A DNA stretch of 27,376 nt, from NCBI GenBank assembly GCA_964570205.1, contig CAZMXI010000055.1, positions 1 to 27,376 on the forward strand, in the 5' to 3' direction. Every line of letters starts with the position of its first letter. The stretch's first letter is position 1. This DNA is from CAZMXI01 sp964570205 (GTDB lineage: Bacteria > Planctomycetota > Phycisphaerae > Tepidisphaerales > Tepidisphaeraceae). Made by a program: the position numbers and the translations under genes. The notes under the pieces are model-generated. The model ran no database searches, was not told the origin of the DNA, and saw only the letters and a list, made by a program, of their open reading frames with translations. Below, in pieces: positions 1 through 6,725 of the stretch.

Positions 1-1213
1 CCGGACCGCGGATCGGCCTCACTTCGCCCACGCTGTAGCTGGGGAAGTAATAGTGCAGCATGAACTTCTGGTTGTATTCCTCCGTCAGCCCGTCCACGAG
101 TTGCTCATCCGAACTCGTCCCCAGCGTCACCGTGCACAGCGACTGCGTCTCGCCCCGCGTGAACACCGCCGACCCGTGAACACGCGGCAGCACCGCCACC
201 TCGCACGTGATCGGCCGGATGTCGGTATAGCTGCGCCCGTCCGGCCGAACCCCTTCCAGGATCGCCTGCCGCGTCACCTGCTCCTCGATCTCGACGAAGA
301 TCGACCGAACCTGCCGCTGCTTGTCGCGCGCTGCCAGGATCTGCATGTACGGCGCCGCCGGATCGGTCACCGCCGGCGCAACCTGCGCGATCACCTCGTC
401 CATCACCTGCTTCACCGCCTCCGCGCGGTCCTGCTTGCCCGGCTTGCCTTTCACCTCGCGAATCCGGTCCGTCGCCAGCCTGCGAACCTCCGCAACCAGC
501 GCCGCGTCCGGCTCCTTGATCTCACCGACCTTCGGCCGACCGGCCCTCTGCTGAAGCTCCTCGATCATCCCCACGATCTCGACCACTGCCTTGTGCCCGA
601 ACTCGATTGCGTCCGCCACCGCCTCCTCAGGCACCTCGCGCGCGCCCACCTCGATCATGTTCACAAAATGCTTCGTCCCCGCCACCACCAGGTCCAGGTC
701 GCTGCTCTCAAGCTGTTCCGTCGTCGGATTGAGCACCAACTGCCCCTCCACGCGCCCCACCCGTACGTGCGCTGTCGGGTGCAGGAACGGAATATCGCTG
801 ATCGCCACCGCCGCCGACGCGGCGATCCCCGACAGCACGTCCGGGTCGTTCTGCTGGTCCGCCGCCAGCACGTTCAGGTAAATCTGAACCTCGTCCATGA
901 ACCCCTTCGGAAACAGCGGCCGCAGCGGCCGGTCCACCAGACGCGCCGTCAGGATTTCCCTCGTCGTCGGCCGGCCCTCACGCTTCATGAACCCGCCGGG
1001 AAACTTGCCCGCCGCCGCCCGCCGCTCGCGGTAATCCACCTGCAATGGGAAAAAGTCGATCCCCTCGCGCGGATTCGCCCGCACCACCGCCCCAAAAACC
1101 ACCGTGTCGCCGTACTGCACCGTTGCCGAACCGTGCGCTAGCTTCGCAAGCCCGCCTGTCTCAATACTCAGCGTCTTGCCGCCGATCTGGCGTTCCACTC
1201 GAATTGTCTGCAT
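1..1213 (-). CDS. pnp: Polyribonucleotide nucleotidyltransferase (PNPase), 3' part missing at window edge
   Basis: PNPase degrades RNA 3'-to-5' using phosphate and is a core enzyme of cytoplasmic mRNA turnover. The minus-strand frame is open from the ATG at 1211-1213 to the left edge, giving the first 404 residues of a protein usually near 700. Residues about 10-145 form the first RNase PH domain, with the signature stretch PGGFMKREGRPTTREI followed by LVDRPLRPLFPKGF. An all-helical linker (about 235-300) follows. The start of the second RNase PH domain contains RPDGRSYTDIRPI and MLHYYFPSYSVGEV. The catalytic residues and the KH and S1 RNA-binding domains lie outside the window. AGAGG lies about 10 nt before the start. 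rpsO is 333 bp upstream on the same strand, the classic rpsO-pnp order, so PNPase may be co-transcribed and autoregulated as in other bacteria (family knowledge). Identification is secure. Confidence 0.97.
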   Translation of the reverse strand, partial: MQTIRVERQIGGKTLSIETGGLAKLAHGSATVQYGDTVVFGAVVRANPREGIDFFPLQVDYRERRAAAGKFPGGFMKREGRPTTREILTARLVDRPLRPLFPKGFMDEVQIYLNVLAADQQNDPDVLSGIAASAAVAISDIPFLHPTAHVRVGRVEGQLVLNPTTEQLESSDLDLVVAGTKHFVNMIEVGAREVPEEAVADAIEFGHKAVVEIVGMIEELQQRAGRPKVGEIKEPDAALVAEVRRLATDRIREVKGKPGKQDRAEAVKQVMDEVIAQVAPAVTDPAAPYMQILAARDKQRQVRSIFVEIEEQVTRQAILEGVRPDGRSYTDIRPITCEVAVLPRVHGSAVFTRGETQSLCTVTLGTSSDEQLVDGLTEEYNQKFMLHYYFPSYSVGEVRPIRGP

Positions 1214-1546
1214 GGAGAATCATCCTCTTGTGGCCTCTGGGGATAGGTCTTTTCATTCGTTTGGCCACAGATGGACAGATCCGAACACGGCCGGATCAAC
1301 AACTGAAGGAACAGCGAACAAGGATAACCGCTCACCCTTCCGCATTTCTCCTTCAGGCTTGATCTCCATGTGCGGGTGTGTGCATCTGTGGCAAGGCTCA
1401 GGGCGCTTGCTTCCGCGCGGCAGAGGCTCTTGGCCGCGCATCGCATCGCCGGGGGCCCCTTGACATACGTCACGCGCCGGCCGGACCCGATTGCCCGCCG
1501 GCGCCATCTTTCCCAGCTTCAGGCAGGCGCAAAAAAGAAACCCGGA
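1214..1546. other. rpsO-pnp intergenic spacer (333 bp)
   Basis: No convincing gene is present; the short frames here lack family features. The spacer would lie in the pnp 5' leader if rpsO and pnp are co-transcribed. It contains a 10-bp inverted repeat (see 1264-1392), and just after the rpsO stop a T-rich stretch on the minus strand (complement of 1531-1539) with only a weak hairpin before it. An intrinsic terminator is therefore doubtful. Confidence 0.5.
1264..1392. repeat. Inverted repeat GCCACAGATG ... CATCTGTGGC in the pnp leader
   Basis: The arms at 1264-1273 (GCCACAGATG) and 1383-1392 (CATCTGTGGC) are perfect 10-bp complements separated by 109 bp. The words CACAGATG and CATCTGTG resemble a dispersed intergenic repeat I recall from environmental planctomycete and related genomes. 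That is recollection, not a search result. Only one copy is seen in this window, so it could also be chance or a long-range stem in the pnp leader. Confidence 0.4.
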
Positions 1547-1816
1547 CTACTTGCGCAATCCAAGTCGCTGAATCACCTGCACGTAACGGGCTCGATCTTC
1601 GTGAGTCAGATACTTCAGCAGGCTGTTTCGCTTGCCGACCATCTTCAGCAGCCCGCGACGCGAAGAATGGTCCTTCTTGTGCGTCTTCAGGTGCTCGGTC
1701 AACTCCGTGATCCGCTTGGTCAACAGCGCGATCTGAACTTCGGGCGAACCCGTGTCCTTCTCATGCAACCTGTAATCCTGGACAATCTGGCTCTTCTGTT
1801 CCTGCGGAATCGGCAT
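1547..1816 (-). CDS. rpsO: 30S ribosomal protein S15
   Basis: S15 binds the central domain of 16S rRNA and helps nucleate assembly of the 30S subunit. The 89-residue product has the family's usual length and carries its hallmark stretches: DTGSPEVQIALLTKRI near residue 20, LTEHLKTHKKDHSSRRGLL near 40, and GKRNSLLKYL near 60. The frame is open 19 codons further upstream, but the ATG at 1814-1816 is chosen because it has AGGAG five nt before it and gives the canonical N-terminus MPIPQEQK. It is the first gene of the rpsO-pnp pair. The leader carries a perfect hairpin about 65 nt upstream (1881-1898), a plausible site for translational feedback by S15, which is known in several bacterial groups with differing structures. 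Confidence 0.97.
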   Translation of the reverse strand: MPIPQEQKSQIVQDYRLHEKDTGSPEVQIALLTKRITELTEHLKTHKKDHSSRRGLLKMVGKRNSLLKYLTHEDRARYVQVIQRLGLRK

Positions 1817-1880
1817 CACAGCTCCTGAGACACCAGGCGGCCAGCCGAAGCCAGCTCGCCGGTCATGGCTCACGCCTCGC

Positions 1881-1898
1881 GTGTTGCACGCGCAACAC
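1881..1898 (-). promoter_or_regulatory. Hairpin in the rpsO leader
   Basis: GTGTTGC and GCAACAC pair perfectly (7 bp) around a four-base loop, about 65 nt before the rpsO start. It may be part of an S15 autoregulatory leader or an operator. The sequence shows only the stem; the role is inferred. Confidence 0.4.
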
Positions 1899-1939
1899 TC
1901 GGCGTGATCGGATAATGCTAGTGCAACCCCCCCCCATTT

Positions 1940-2365
1940 TCAAGCCGCCCCACTGACCACCGCCCTGCCGTGATCCCTCACCGCCACCCGCCTGCTCTCC
2001 GCTGGCAGGTTCTTCCGGATCACCTCCAGCAGTTCCTCCCCGTCGAATTCCGCCTTCCTCAGCCACGCCCGCAGATTGTTCGGATACATCGCCCACATTT
2101 CCGGCCGCGACTTCAACCCGCTCATCGCCACCACCGCCAACCGCCGAAACCGCTTGTCTCCCTGTAGATCATCCAGGAAATCCTGCCCGCCCATCACCGG
2201 CAAGTCCAGATCCAGCACCACCAGGTCCACCTGCGTCGTCTCCACCACGCCCAGACCCTGCCACACGTTGTCAGCCAGGATCGTCCTGTATCCCGCACTC
2301 TGCAACAGCCGACACAGGCAATCCCTTGCGCTCTGCGAGTCGTCAATCACCAGGATGTTGGGCAT
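1940..2365 (-). CDS. Stand-alone response regulator receiver protein (CheY-like)
   Basis: A single phosphoreceiver domain of 141 residues with no output domain. It has the acidic pair D8-D9 (ILVIDDS), the phospho-acceptor D52 (VVLDLDLP), S82 in the AMSG strand and K104 near the end of the domain, so all key residues for phosphorylation are present. The last 20 residues are a short tail of no recognised type. The ATG at 2363-2365 gives the usual CheY-like start MPNILVIDD; an in-frame GTG at 2374 is an alternative, and neither has an ideally spaced ribosome binding site. It is probably a diffusible element of a phosphorelay. No kinase is adjacent; the nearest one here is near 24 kb. It is divergent from the cassette at 2578. 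Confidence 0.88.
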   Translation of the reverse strand: MPNILVIDDSQSARDCLCRLLQSAGYRTILADNVWQGLGVVETTQVDLVVLDLDLPVMGGQDFLDDLQGDKRFRRLAVVAMSGLKSRPEMWAMYPNNLRAWLRKAEFDGEELLEVIRKNLPAESRRVAVRDHGRAVVSGAA

Positions 2366-2478
2366 GTCCTTCACCGATTACGGAGACATCCGCGAACACC
2401 ATTCCACGCCGACCAACCTCAACCAAGCATCGGCCACCACCCCCGAAATACTCCACCCCAAAGCCCATCAGAATTTAC

Positions 2479-2507
2479 TTGACAAATACCTAACACGACG
2501 GTTTAAT
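2479..2507 (+). promoter_or_regulatory. Sigma-70-type promoter of the HTH-ATPase-GNAT cassette
   Basis: TTGACA (2479-2484), 17-nt spacer, TTTAAT (2502-2507): a perfect -35 and a 5/6 -10 at optimal spacing in a locally AT-rich patch. Start of transcription would be near 2514, giving a leader of about 64 nt before the ATG at 2578. Confidence 0.75.
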
Positions 2508-2535
2508 ACTGCCGCTCGTTTGATCGGTATTAAAC
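2501..2535. promoter_or_regulatory. Inverted-repeat operator overlapping the -10 box
   Basis: GTTTAATAC (2501-2509) and GTATTAAAC (2527-2535) form a perfect 9-bp inverted repeat with a 17-bp centre. The left half contains the whole -10 element and the right half lies just past the expected transcription start, a geometry typical of a repressor site. The likely binder is the cassette's own DNA-binding protein, which is inference. Confidence 0.65.
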
Positions 2536-2577
2536 AAAGCGAAAGGACAGCTTCAACACCACCCCAGGAGGGCCCTC

Positions 2578-3018
2578 ATGTCCAACGTCGCCTGCCTTGC
2601 CCCGGAATCGCTCAAGAACTTCTCAACACGCAAACCATTTCCTGAAAGTGGCTTACATGAGATAACCCAGGCCATCCTGCAACTTCTCCCGCCTGTCGAA
2701 CGGCACCTCATTCTGCTCCACCAGGCCAGCCATTGCAGCTACCGCGACATCGCCGCCCAGACTGGCCTCAGCGTCGGGGCCGTGTACCGCCGCATCCAGC
2801 GTATAGAAAACAACTTGCGGCTTCCTGTCGTCGCTGCGCTCGCCCTCGGTGCCCAGGGCCTCTCTGAAACCTATCGCCAGATCGGCCTCGCCCATTATCT
2901 CGCCGGCGTCAGCATCAGGGCCCTCGCCCGTGAATTCGATCGATCCAAATCCGAAATCAACTCCATTCTTGCCTTCGTCCAGGCATGGACCGACGCCCGC
3001 ACCCGCTATTGCCTGTAG
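2578..3018 (+). CDS. DNA-binding protein with sigma-70 region 4-like helix-turn-helix
   Basis: This 146-residue protein has a sigma-region-4-type HTH at residues about 37-80 (LPPVERHLILLHQA ... SYRDIAAQTGLSVGAVYRRI). A second HTH-like segment lies at about 100-133 (VSIRALAREFDRSKSEIN). Sigma region 2 is absent, so it is probably a transcriptional regulator rather than a sigma factor. An ideal AGGAGG sits six nt before the ATG. It is the first gene of a plus-strand cassette with an ATPase (36 nt downstream) and a GNAT protein. It sits behind a strong promoter whose -10 lies in an inverted repeat, so autoregulation is likely. The coding strand is markedly C-rich, with codons ending mostly in C, unlike other plus-strand genes here. 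The exact family is not recognised. Confidence 0.82.
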   Translation: MSNVACLAPESLKNFSTRKPFPESGLHEITQAILQLLPPVERHLILLHQASHCSYRDIAAQTGLSVGAVYRRIQRIENNLRLPVVAALALGAQGLSETYRQIGLAHYLAGVSIRALAREFDRSKSEINSILAFVQAWTDARTRYCL

Positions 3019-3053
3019 ACACCCCCGCTCACAAACATCCGATAGGCCAGACC

Positions 3054-3692
3054 ATGAACTCCGCCACCCCATCATCACTCCGCACCCGGTTCATCGCACG
3101 CTGCTTTCGACTCCCGGTGCACCCCAAGCTGCCCCCTCGGCCCCCTTTGCCTCCCCTGCCCAAGCCGCGGCAAATCGTCCTGATTGCTGGCCCATCCGGC
3201 TCCGGCAAGTCCCGCCTCTTGCAACGCTTACGCCGATCCTGCTCCCCGGTCCAGTGGCTTGATCTCAATCGCCTGCGCCTCCCCAACCGCCCCGTCATCG
3301 ACCTGTTCGACCCCCTGCCCATCGCCGGTTCCCTCCAATGGCTCTCCCGCGTTGGCCTGGCCGAGGCCCACGCCTTCCTGCTGCCACCCGCAAAGCTCTC
3401 CACTGGCCAGCAATGGCGCCTGCGCCTGGCATTGGCCTTGGCCGGGTCGGCACCTCCCGCGTCATCTTGTCCTGAACCACCCGGCCATCGCATACTCGCT
3501 TGCGACGAGTTCACTTCGCCCCTCGACCGCCTTACCGCCCGCATTGTCGCCCGAACGCTCCGCAAGGCCATCTCTGCCCACGGACACCTGTCCGCCATCG
3601 TCGCCACCGCCCACGATGACCTGCTCGACTGCCTCGCCCCCGACATCGTCATCCATTGCGACTTCAATCAGTACGAATTCCCGCGTGGCTGA
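3054..3692 (+). CDS. Minimal ABC-type ATPase of the acetyltransferase-associated kind
   Basis: This 212-residue protein is a bare, soluble ABC-ATPase domain. Walker A is GPSGSGKS (46-53), the ABC signature is LSTGQ (115-119), Walker B is ILACDE with D151-E152, the D-loop is SPLD, and the switch histidine is H187 (ATAHDD). Only about 60 residues separate Walker A from the signature, shorter than in transporters. There is no membrane segment and no permease nearby, so it is not a transporter subunit. The N-terminus (21-39) is proline-rich. I start at the ATG at 3054, 36 nt after the preceding gene and with AGG seven nt upstream; an in-frame ATG at 2985 would overlap that gene. The sequence and the GNAT neighbour recall the COG2401 type (ATPase fused to an acetyltransferase), here split into two genes. 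Substrate is unknown. Confidence 0.82.
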   Translation: MNSATPSSLRTRFIARCFRLPVHPKLPPRPPLPPLPKPRQIVLIAGPSGSGKSRLLQRLRRSCSPVQWLDLNRLRLPNRPVIDLFDPLPIAGSLQWLSRVGLAEAHAFLLPPAKLSTGQQWRLRLALALAGSAPPASSCPEPPGHRILACDEFTSPLDRLTARIVARTLRKAISAHGHLSAIVATAHDDLLDCLAPDIVIHCDFNQYEFPRG

Positions 3693-3726
3693 GAACGAAC
3701 CCAAGCGAACCCAACTGGAGATCGCC

Positions 3727-4278
3727 ATGCCCACCCCCATCTCACCCTTCATCCTTCGGCATCCATCCTTGTCCGCCAGCGATGGAACCATTTATATCGC
3801 CAGAGGTTGCATCGCCGATTACACCAGCCTCGCCCGCTTTCATTACCTCCCCAACCGCCCCGCCACCCTCGCCGCCATCTGGACCATCCGCCTCGCGCCG
3901 GCGCAAAACGAACCCATCCGAGCGGCTCCCGGTCACCCTGCCATCGCCATCGCCATCCTCTCCTGCCCCACCCTCAACCTCGCCATCCGCGACCGTGCGC
4001 TGGACCTCGCCCGCCTCCCCAGCGCCACCCGCCACCTGTTTGTGAACCAGAGTATCCGCACCATCTCGCGCATCATCATCCACCCCCGATTCCGCTCCCT
4101 CGGCCTTGGAACGCTGCTGGCCCGCTGGTGCATCGCCCACAACCCCGCCCGCTACACCGAAGCCCTCGCCCACATGTCCCGCTTCCACCCCCTCTTCCGC
4201 CGCGCTGGCATGCGCGAATTCACCCCCGGTGACGAAACCAAGCCCGTCTTCTACCTCCATGAAAAACGACGCCACCGG
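3727..4278 (+). CDS. GNAT-family acetyltransferase, 3' end unresolved (no stop codon in frame)
   Basis: The start ATG has GGAG six nt upstream and lies 34 nt after the ATPase gene. The GNAT core is visible: ISRIIIHP (strand 4), then RSLGLG (124-129), which fits the acetyl-CoA-binding R/Q-x-x-G-x-G/A loop, then YTEALAHMSRFHPLFRRAGM (143-162) and a final strand KPVFYLH (172-178). The frame does not stop there. It stays open to 5703, through the whole convergent isomerase gene, so the end given is only where that gene's stop codon begins. A TGA at 4260-4262, one base out of frame right after PVFYLH, would be a natural end if a frameshift or sequencing error exists. The substrate is unknown; in the COG2401-like family this domain is normally joined to the ATPase (my recollection). 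Confidence 0.68.
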
Positions 4279-5538
4279 CTACCTCAACGTTGCGCCGAGA
4301 AACTCCTCGAAGTTCCCGCTCAAGTACCGCTGCGCTGTCCGGCGAACCTCATCCTCGGTCACATCCCATCCCGTCCCGGCCAGGTCGGCAAACTTGTCCT
4401 TCATCACCTTTGCGATGATCTCCCGGCTGTGCTCCCACTTGTACACGATCTGGTCCAGCACGCGGGCGTCGCTGTGCTGGGGGATGAAGCTCTCGCCCAG
4501 CAGTTCCATCCGCATCCGCGTCATCTCCTCGATCAGCGATGGATTGTTCAGGAACCACCAGCACCCGAACAGCATCATGTTCCGGTGCTTTCTCGCCGTC
4601 ACGGCCAGCTCGTGCTGGTTCTCGCGCGAGAGCATCGTCACCATGAACTTGTTGCCCTGGTGCCCGGACAGCAGCCGGTCCAGGCTCTGGATGTCGCTCT
4701 TGCCGATCGAGTCGCCCGCCATCCGCAGCGCTGGGTTCACCCCGCGCCGCACGCCGATCATCATGGCGAACGGAATACCCTTCTCCCGCGCCACCGGCAG
4801 CACCGCCTCGTCGATCACTTTCGTCGCCGGGGTGTCGTCGGGATACCGCCAGTCCGGCGTCAGCGACACTGCGACATACAGCGCCCCCATCCTGTCGATC
4901 CACTCGCTCAGGAATCGCCGAATCTCCTTCATCGAGGCAGCGCCCAGGTCGGCCGAGGCGCTGTACCCCGCCGCCTTCAGCGCATCGCCCACCTTCGGCC
5001 AGCCCAGCAGCACTGGGTCGATCCGCAGCACCGCTTTGAACCGCGGGTCGATCTCCGGCTTGGTCAGCCAGATCTCGCGCTCCGCCGGGTCCAGCGCATC
5101 GTTGGTCATCACGACGGTGTGGGCATTGGCCGCCCTGAACACCAGGTCGGTGTACTGCTCCGCCGTCTTGCCGGCGAAAAAGCCGCGGATTCCTTTCAGG
5201 TTTTTGTCACCAACGTCGATCCCCAGCTTGTGCAACACCGTCAATACGCCGCGGCACGACTCGCTGACCGGCGCGCGCTCGATGAACAGCTTCTGCCAGA
5301 TGTGCTCGGCCTGCTTCGCCTTGGGCATCGCCCAGAACTGCTCATACGACAGCTCGCTGACCCGCAGCGTCTCGGCGATCAGGTAGTGATAGGTCAGCAG
5401 ATCGTCGATGCCCCAGAGCATGAACGCCCCGAACCCCGCCGGGTACAGGTGCGTGTGCAGGTCGTAGACCGGCGTGGTTTCAACCGCCCGATCCACCCAA
5501 CTGGCGATGGAATTTGTCGAAAAATCGCAGCACGACAT
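4279..5538 (-). CDS. Glucuronate isomerase-like metal-dependent hydrolase superfamily protein
   Basis: The 419-residue product belongs to the amidohydrolase superfamily and most resembles uronate isomerase (UxaC), which converts glucuronate or galacturonate to the keto sugar acid. It has the strand-1 metal motif DLHTH (H28, H30), GIDDLLTYHYLIAE (about 43-56) like the UxaC DHYL region, and a C-terminal PQHSDARVLDQIVYKWEHSREI block that parallels the TDSR-RHEYFRR block of UxaC with its metal aspartate. It is about 50 residues shorter than classic UxaC and diverges in the substrate region, so another sugar acid or a hydrolytic role is possible. GGAG lies seven nt before the ATG. No uronate reductase or lyase is next to it. 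Its 3' end meets the GNAT frame tail-to-tail. Confidence 0.8.
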   Translation of the reverse strand: MSCCDFSTNSIASWVDRAVETTPVYDLHTHLYPAGFGAFMLWGIDDLLTYHYLIAETLRVSELSYEQFWAMPKAKQAEHIWQKLFIERAPVSESCRGVLTVLHKLGIDVGDKNLKGIRGFFAGKTAEQYTDLVFRAANAHTVVMTNDALDPAEREIWLTKPEIDPRFKAVLRIDPVLLGWPKVGDALKAAGYSASADLGAASMKEIRRFLSEWIDRMGALYVAVSLTPDWRYPDDTPATKVIDEAVLPVAREKGIPFAMMIGVRRGVNPALRMAGDSIGKSDIQSLDRLLSGHQGNKFMVTMLSRENQHELAVTARKHRNMMLFGCWWFLNNPSLIEEMTRMRMELLGESFIPQHSDARVLDQIVYKWEHSREIIAKVMKDKFADLAGTGWDVTEDEVRRTAQRYLSGNFEEFLGATLR

Positions 5539-5854
5539 CAGAATCTCCGGGGCATGAACGCAAATCGAAACCGCACAACCACTTGCGCAAGGCCAAGCAT
5601 ATCACGATTGCCGACCAATGCTGCGATCTTATCGCGAGATTCGTGCCCCGTCACGCAACCTACGGCGGCCTTGGGCGACAACAACAGTGGGGCAAAGGCG
5701 TAGTAGAGTGTGCCAGGCGCCATTGCGGCGTTATGGCGGCACAAGGATGTGCCGGGTGGTGCGCTTGCCGCAATGGTGCGGAAAGCTATTTCCGTTCGGA
5801 TGCCTGTGGAAGGACCTCATGGTGCCAGGCAACCCGGACGGGGGAAGGCAAACT
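5539..5854. other. Divergent spacer (316 bp) between isomerase and pseudopilin genes
   Basis: No gene is supported here. It must carry the control regions of both flanking genes. The clearest structure is a set of overlapping hairpin arms at 5709-5754. TAGAGT at 5704-5709 is a possible plus-strand -10, without a convincing -35. Confidence 0.5.
5709..5754 (+). promoter_or_regulatory. Mutually exclusive hairpins in the leader of the first pseudopilin gene
   Basis: TGTGCC at 5709-5714 can pair with GGCACA at 5738-5743, with GCCAT/ATGGC extending the stem inside. The same GGCACA can instead pair with TGTGCC at 5748-5753 (7 bp with the flanking C/G, loop AGGA). The two stems cannot coexist. This is a possible leader switch about 100 nt before the start codon; function is inferred. 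Confidence 0.35.
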
Positions 5855-6565
5855 ATGAAACGCAAGGCTTTTACGTTGGTCGAGCTGCTGGTCGTCATCG
5901 GCATCATCGCCGCTCTGATCTCTATCCTCCTGCCAGCGCTGAACAAGGCGCAGCGGGCGGCGCGCAGCGTGGCCTGCGGGTCCAACCTGCGCCAGCTCGG
6001 GCAGGCCCTCACGATGTATGCCCGAGAAAACCGCGGACAACTGGTGCCCCTGGGCATCGATCCCGATGCTCCCAACGGCGGGGTCGGCCGAATGGGTGGG
6101 CGCGTGGGCTGCGTGCTGAACCGCTGGCCTGGCATGATCCTGGGCAAGAACCAGTGGGGCACCCAGGTTATGGTGTGCCCAGAGGATACCGAGGCGCATG
6201 ACGATGTGTGCAACCACGCCCCGGATCCCAAGATTCACCCCCGCTCGACCCACTCCTATGTGCTGAACGTGCATCTGCAGACCCGCGACATCCGCGATTT
6301 CAAGACCTACGGCGTATCGCCCTCGGACATCATTGTCATGGGCGAGAAGAAATCGCAGTACGTCGACTATCACATGGATATCGGGCAGTTCGATTACCTG
6401 GTGGAACAGTACCGCCACGGCCTGGCCGCCGGCTCGAATTACCTGTTCCTCGACATGCACGTCGAGAAACAGATGCCGGCGCAGGCCATCAAGGCCATCG
6501 ATCCGTGGGACCCGGCCCCCAACTCGCAGCCGACTGTCGAGGATCCCAACCGCCGTCCGGATTGA
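5855..6565 (+). CDS. Type II secretion-like pseudopilin / H-X9-DG domain protein
   Basis: This 236-residue protein begins KRKA-FTLVELLVVIGIIA. That is a short basic leader, a prepilin-peptidase site before F6, the conserved glutamate at +5 (E10) and a hydrophobic helix to about residue 28. Such proteins are abundant in planctomycetes and are thought to be exported by the type II secretion or type IV pilus pathway; their role is not established. CGSNLRQLGQALTMYARENRG (41-61) is the usual segment after the helix. The C-terminal motif is SNYLFLDMHVE, where most family members have DGHV, so the DG of the H-X9-DG motif is changed to DM and the histidine spacing is longer. The ATG at 5855 has GAAGG seven nt upstream. 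Longer frames upstream lack a binding site and would bury the leader. Confidence 0.9.
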   Translation: MKRKAFTLVELLVVIGIIAALISILLPALNKAQRAARSVACGSNLRQLGQALTMYARENRGQLVPLGIDPDAPNGGVGRMGGRVGCVLNRWPGMILGKNQWGTQVMVCPEDTEAHDDVCNHAPDPKIHPRSTHSYVLNVHLQTRDIRDFKTYGVSPSDIIVMGEKKSQYVDYHMDIGQFDYLVEQYRHGLAAGSNYLFLDMHVEKQMPAQAIKAIDPWDPAPNSQPTVEDPNRRPD

Positions 6566-6600
6566 TGGATGGCCCCGACGCCATCACGGCAAGAAAACAA

Positions 6601-6627
6601 TTGACACGCATGGCCCTGCGGTATAAT
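6601..6627 (+). promoter_or_regulatory. Consensus sigma-70 promoter of the second pseudopilin gene
   Basis: TTGACA (6601-6606) and TATAAT (6622-6627), both perfect, but with a 15-nt spacer, which is shorter than the optimum of 17. The leader to the ATG at 6726 would be about 90 nt and contains a GGCCG/CGGCC hairpin near 6643. The second pseudopilin is thus transcribed separately from the first. Confidence 0.7.
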
Positions 6628-6725
6628 AACCGCCGCGGGAGAGGCCGTGTCGCGGCCGACGCATTCATAACCGGTTCTCCGCTCTGCATTTCGCGGGCCC
6701 GGTTTGGGGGAGGAAGGCGGCAGCC

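Noticed and set aside
53..1141. Long open plus-strand frame opposite pnp
   Set aside because: Its product is an Arg/His/Pro-rich composition typical of the antisense of a GC-rich gene, and the minus strand encodes unmistakable PNPase.
1527..1556. Intrinsic terminator after rpsO
   Set aside because: A T-rich run exists on the minus strand, but only 6-bp arms with a long loop surround it.
2578..3018. Full ECF sigma factor
   Set aside because: Only region-4-like HTH is present; no region 2 is seen, so it is more likely a regulator.
3054..3692. ABC transporter ATP-binding subunit
   Set aside because: No permease or binding protein nearby, no membrane segments, and the domain is unusually short between Walker A and signature.
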